From NCBI GenBank assembly GCA_934148875.1, contig CAKPDJ010000049.1, positions 1 to 9,625 of the forward strand: 9,625 nucleotides of DNA. The letters run 5' to 3'. Within the stretch, counting starts at the first letter, position 1. Every line of letters starts with the position of its first letter. Source of the stretch: an uncultured Bacilli bacterium (GTDB taxonomy: Bacteria > Bacillota_I > Bacilli_A > RF39 > UBA660). The notes below the pieces were generated by a model, which ran no database searches, was not told the DNA's origin, and was given only the letters and a program-made list of their open reading frames with translations. Position numbers and translations under genes: made by a program. Below are positions 7,062 to 9,625 of this stretch, in pieces.

Positions 7062-9208
7062 CTCATTAACCTCTCTACTTTAGTAACATAACTCAATTTT
7101 TCGATTTCACGAAATACTTTATTTAAATAATCTATATTTTTAACAAACAAATCAACTTCATATATCATTTCTTCTTTTTGTCTAAGTGTAATAAAACGCT
7201 CAATGTGAATATCAAACATACCAAGTTTTTGAATTACTTCAATCAAGTTATTACTTTTATCTTCAGTATGAATTAATATTGAAGATTCATATTTGTCCTT
7301 AGTATTATTACTCCATGAAACACTAACCGTACGATTATCTAAAAATTCCAAATTATGACATTCCTTACGATGAACACTAATACCATTACCCTTCGTAATA
7401 TATCCTATTATTTCATCTCCAGGGATAGGATTACAACAATTAGCTAAATTAACCTTTACTTTATCTATTCCTGCAACTACTACATCAGAATTACTATCAA
7501 CTTGTTTTACTACTGTCTTTTTAACTGGCTTAGGTTCTTCCTCTTTTTTATATATAATATTTATAACAGTTGTAGCATTATATTTACCATTACCAATTTC
7601 TAAATATAAATCATCTTGAGAATCTATTTTAAGTTCTTTAAATATAGTATTAATATTATTACCACTTAGAAAATCGCTAAAACTTATTTTTCTCTTTCGT
7701 AATTCCTTTTCTAATGATTCCCTACCACGTTCTATATAAATATCTTTTTCATTTTTAGAAAAGAAAGCTCTAATTTTATTTTTAGTTTGAGTAGATTTAA
7801 CAATATTTAACCATTCTTGTGAAGGTCCTTTTGAATTTTTAGAAGTATTTATTTTAACGATATCATTGTTTTTTAATTTATAATCAAGTGGCACAATACT
7901 ATTATTAACTATCGCTCCTACCATAGTTTCTCCAACTCTAGTATGAACTTTATAAGCAAAATCAATTGGAGTAGCACCATTAGGTAATTCAATAATATCA
8001 CCCTTAGGCGTAAAACAGTAAATGTTATTATTAAGCACTTCATCTTTAACACTATTTACAAAATCTTCACTACTCATTTTGTCTTCATTTAATTCAATAA
8101 TTGATTTAAAGAATTGAAGTTTCTGCTCAGTTGTATTCTGCATTAATTCTTTAGCGTCCTTGTGTTCTTTATAAGCCCAATGTGAAGCAATACCATTTTC
8201 TGCAACTTCATCCATTTGATAAGTACGAATTTGAATTTCAAATAAATAACCATCTACTCCAAATACAGTAGTATGAAGTGATTGATACATATTTGCTTTT
8301 GGCATAGCTACATAATCTTTAAAACGTTTAGGAATAGGTTTAAACTTAGAATGAATAATACCTAATGCTAGATAACATTCCTGTTCTGTATCAACTAAAA
8401 CTCTTAAAGCAAGTAAATCATATATATCACTAAACTTTTTACCCTTATTTAGTTTGTTATAAATACTATAAATACTTTTAGCTCTTCCCTTTATTTCATG
8501 AGGAATATTATGTTCTGTTAAAAGACTACTAACTAAATTAAGCATTTCATTTACAGTATTATCACGTTCTATTTTAGTTTTATCTAAACGTTCAGCAATA
8601 TCATAAAAAACATCAGGTTTTAGATAACGCAAAGATAAATCTTCCAGTTCACTTTTTATTTTATGAATACCTAAATGATGGGCAATAGGTGCTAATATTT
8701 CAAGTGTTTCTTTAGCTATCTTTTTCTGTTTTTCTGGAGGAAGTGCATAAAGAGTTCTCATATTATGTAATCTATCAGCAAGTTTAACTATTATAACTCT
8801 AACATCTTCACTCATACCAACAATTATTTTCTTATAATAATCAATTAGATATTCATTTTCTGTTGAAAAATTAATACGTCCTAATTTAGATACCCCATTT
8901 ACTAAATTAGCTACTGTTGGACCAAACATTTCTTCAAGTTCATCTTTATCAACATCACAGTCTTCAATAGTATCATGTAAAAGTCCTGCTATTAATGTAT
9001 CAGTATCAGCATAAACCGTAGTTAAAATTATAGCTGTATTTAAGGGATGAATTATATATGGCTCACCTGATTTACGAAATTGACCTTTATGAGATACGTC
9101 AGCAAATTCATAAGCCTTCCTAATCTTATCTAAATTTTCCTCTTCCGGTATATAAACACTAGCTTTTTTTATCAAATCATCAATTGTATATTGTTCTTTC
9201 TTACTCAT
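7058..9208 (-). CDS. relA: Bifunctional (p)ppGpp synthetase/hydrolase (Rel, RelA/SpoT family)
   Basis: It makes and degrades the stringent-response alarmones (p)ppGpp and is ribosome-associated. The 716-residue length is normal for long RSH proteins. Hydrolase domain (about 25-190): H54, the HD pair H78-D79 followed by TIED (80-83), and D144 are intact, so hydrolysis is expected. Synthetase domain (about 235-345): the RFKD motif at 295-298 marks bifunctional Rel (RelA-only enzymes have ExDD); then MYQSLHTTV (307-315) and EIQIRT (324-329). A TGS domain is at about 394-456, followed by the helical region. A conserved-cysteine domain is at about 588-622 (C591, C592, H613, C617) and an ACT domain at about 645-716. 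The start is set by AGGTGA 6 bases upstream. It lies 17 bases after the comN-like gene and overlaps dtd. Confidence 0.97.
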   Translation of the reverse strand: MSKKEQYTIDDLIKKASVYIPEEENLDKIRKAYEFADVSHKGQFRKSGEPYIIHPLNTAIILTTVYADTDTLIAGLLHDTIEDCDVDKDELEEMFGPTVANLVNGVSKLGRINFSTENEYLIDYYKKIIVGMSEDVRVIIVKLADRLHNMRTLYALPPEKQKKIAKETLEILAPIAHHLGIHKIKSELEDLSLRYLKPDVFYDIAERLDKTKIERDNTVNEMLNLVSSLLTEHNIPHEIKGRAKSIYSIYNKLNKGKKFSDIYDLLALRVLVDTEQECYLALGIIHSKFKPIPKRFKDYVAMPKANMYQSLHTTVFGVDGYLFEIQIRTYQMDEVAENGIASHWAYKEHKDAKELMQNTTEQKLQFFKSIIELNEDKMSSEDFVNSVKDEVLNNNIYCFTPKGDIIELPNGATPIDFAYKVHTRVGETMVGAIVNNSIVPLDYKLKNNDIVKINTSKNSKGPSQEWLNIVKSTQTKNKIRAFFSKNEKDIYIERGRESLEKELRKRKISFSDFLSGNNINTIFKELKIDSQDDLYLEIGNGKYNATTVINIIYKKEEEPKPVKKTVVKQVDSNSDVVVAGIDKVKVNLANCCNPIPGDEIIGYITKGNGISVHRKECHNLEFLDNRTVSVSWSNNTKDKYESSILIHTEDKSNNLIEVIQKLGMFDIHIERFITLRQKEEMIYEVDLFVKNIDYLNKVFREIEKLSYVTKVERLMR

Positions 9209-9225
9209 AAATAATCACCTACTAA

Positions 9226-9459
9226 TTATATAATATCACTTTTTATTAAATCTATATCAATATCACTATTCAAAATATAATCTACCATCTTTGAAAGTGA
9301 TAAATTGGTAGTTTTTTTAAAATAATTATTAACACAATAATTCCAAATTTCATCAACTTCTAAATTAATACCCTGTTTTTTCAATTCTTTTCTTCTTATC
9401 TTAAGTGCCGGAGTTAGTCTATTTTTAAGTTCACTAACACTATGAAATTCTATTTCCAT
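9226..9459 (-). CDS. comN: ComN-like post-transcriptional regulator family protein
   Basis: This 77-residue protein (counting from the second ATG) matches the small Firmicutes family whose founder is Bacillus subtilis ComN (YrzD). Landmarks are SVSELKNRLTPALKIRRKEL near the N-terminus, then LEVDEIWNYCVNNYFKK, and a C-terminal helix (LSLSKMVDYILNSDID). ComN acts post-transcriptionally on comE mRNA and binds DivIVA; whether that role holds here is unknown, as no competence gene is visible. I chose ATG 9459 over ATG 9474. AGGTGA lies just before 9459, none precedes 9474, and the likely promoter would start transcription at about 9470, downstream of the first ATG. In B. subtilis yrzD also lies a few genes from relA. 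It is the first gene of the comN-rel-dtd-AI-2E operon. Confidence 0.7.
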   Translation of the reverse strand: MEIEFHSVSELKNRLTPALKIRRKELKKQGINLEVDEIWNYCVNNYFKKTTNLSLSKMVDYILNSDIDIDLIKSDII

Positions 9460-9463
9460 ACAA

Positions 9464-9469
9464 TCACCT
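9464..9469 (-). promoter_or_regulatory. Ribosome-binding site that decides the comN-like start
   Basis: AGGTGA on the minus strand lies 4 bases before the ATG at 9457-9459 and downstream of the alternative ATG at 9472-9474, so it can only serve the shorter form. The same short spacing is used by the LRR gene in this window. Confidence 0.65.
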
Positions 9470-9476
9470 ACCATTA

Positions 9477-9505
9477 ATTATACAATAATTTTTATTTTTG
9501 ATAAA
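9477..9505 (-). promoter_or_regulatory. Putative promoter of the comN-rel-dtd operon
   Basis: A perfect minus-strand TATAAT (9477-9482), preceded by ATTG, has only a weak -35 candidate (TTTATC, 9500-9505, 17-base spacer; or TTATCA at 16). The predicted start at about 9470 would give a leader of roughly 10 bases that begins at the ribosome-binding site. The stretch 9483-9549 is otherwise featureless and AT-rich. Confidence 0.5.
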
Positions 9506-9549
9506 GTATCTAATTTTGTTTTATTCCCATAATCACTTTGAAACTTTTT

Positions 9550-9582
9550 AGAACAAAAGAATAAAAATTTTAATTTTTATTC
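9550..9582 (-). terminator. Intrinsic terminator of the gene upstream of comN
   Basis: On the minus strand GAATAAAAATT and AATTTTTATTC are perfect 11-base arms around two central bases (9559-9582), followed by TTTTGTTC. The stem is almost all A-T, so it is a weak hairpin with an adequate U-rich tail. The plus strand has no U-tract after it. The stop codon of the candidate upstream gene lies inside the stem. Confidence 0.6.
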
Positions 9583-9624
9583 GCCTTGGTAGTTGCCTCC
9601 CAAGTTTCCTACTTCACAGATAGA
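9577..9624 (-). CDS. C-terminal end of an upstream minus-strand gene (partial, unidentified)
   Basis: From 9624 one minus-strand frame reads 15 codons (SICEVGNLGGNYQGE) and then TAA at 9577-9579, inside the terminator. The other two minus frames are closed by stops within this stretch. The tail is Gly-rich and I cannot name the protein from 15 residues. The segment is richer in G+C (about half) than its surroundings. A structured RNA 3' end is the alternative, but the open frame ending exactly at a terminator favours a gene, as with rnhC. Confidence 0.4.
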   Translation of the reverse strand, partial: SICEVGNLGGNYQGE

Positions 9625-9625
9625 G

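Noticed and set aside
7058..9208. Change at the usual PKPNGYQS motif (PKANMYQS) as a sign of a defective Rel synthetase
   Set aside because: Met at the Gly position is found in many Firmicutes Rel proteins, and the following YQSLHTTV and EIQIRT motifs and RFKD are intact.
9483..9549. A six-codon minus-strand mini-frame (MGIKQN) upstream of comN as a leader peptide
   Set aside because: It lies upstream of the likely comN transcript start and has no link to an attenuator. AT-rich sequence yields such frames by chance.
9583..9625. Resemblance of the minus strand (GGGAGGCAACTACCAAGG) to part of a purine riboswitch
   Set aside because: Only the short CTACCAAG-like string agrees. The conserved J1/2 and J2/3 sequences and a P3 hairpin are not present in the right places, and a terminator follows at once.

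Overview
The window is strongly AT-rich (roughly 70% A+T by eye). Its coding sequences have clear Shine-Dalgarno sequences (AAGGAG, AGGTGA, GGGAG) and promoters of the TTGnnn-17-TATAAT type. Together with RNase HIII, a long bifunctional Rel, a ComN-like protein, DTD and a TcaA-like zinc-ribbon protein, this points to a low-GC Firmicutes/Bacilli relative, probably an uncultured gut lineage near the Mollicutes (RF39-like). Tryptophan is TGG wherever I checked it and rel ends in TGA, so the standard bacterial code fits and the TGA=Trp code of Mycoplasma does not. The taxonomic placement is inference.

Layout from left to right. (1) Positions 1-1589, minus strand: the first 529 codons of a BspA-type leucine-rich-repeat protein with nine 23-residue repeats and no signal peptide, then a long helical C-terminal region that leaves the window. 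(2) 1590-1711: a short divergent promoter region. (3) 1712-2623, plus strand: RNase HIII, ending inside a bidirectional terminator shared with gmk, which converges on it. (4) 2635-3303, minus: guanylate kinase with its own promoter. (5) 3436-5459, minus: a two-gene unit of zinc-ribbon membrane proteins. A TcaA/YvbJ-like bitopic protein comes first, then a polytopic zinc-ribbon protein, closed by a strong intrinsic terminator. (6) 5559-9459, minus: a tightly packed operon comN-like, rel (relA/spoT), dtd and an AI-2E-family membrane protein, with a 4-base overlap and a 3-base gap at its downstream junctions. (7) 9550-9625: a terminator and what looks like the last 15 codons of another minus-strand gene.

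Most of the window is housekeeping. It covers RNA:DNA hybrid removal, GMP phosphorylation, (p)ppGpp metabolism and tRNA proofreading. gmk and rel are metabolically linked because GMK supplies the guanine nucleotide pool that (p)ppGpp draws on and is itself inhibited by (p)ppGpp in Firmicutes. They are separate transcription units here, so this link is functional and not operonic. The least explained parts are the LRR protein, whose last visible residues resemble the start of a sigma-70 region 4 helix-turn-helix, and the pair of zinc-ribbon membrane proteins. I see no CRISPR array, insertion sequence, tRNA, rRNA or prophage gene. I did not find a convincing new system; the LRR fusion is the best candidate for a second look.
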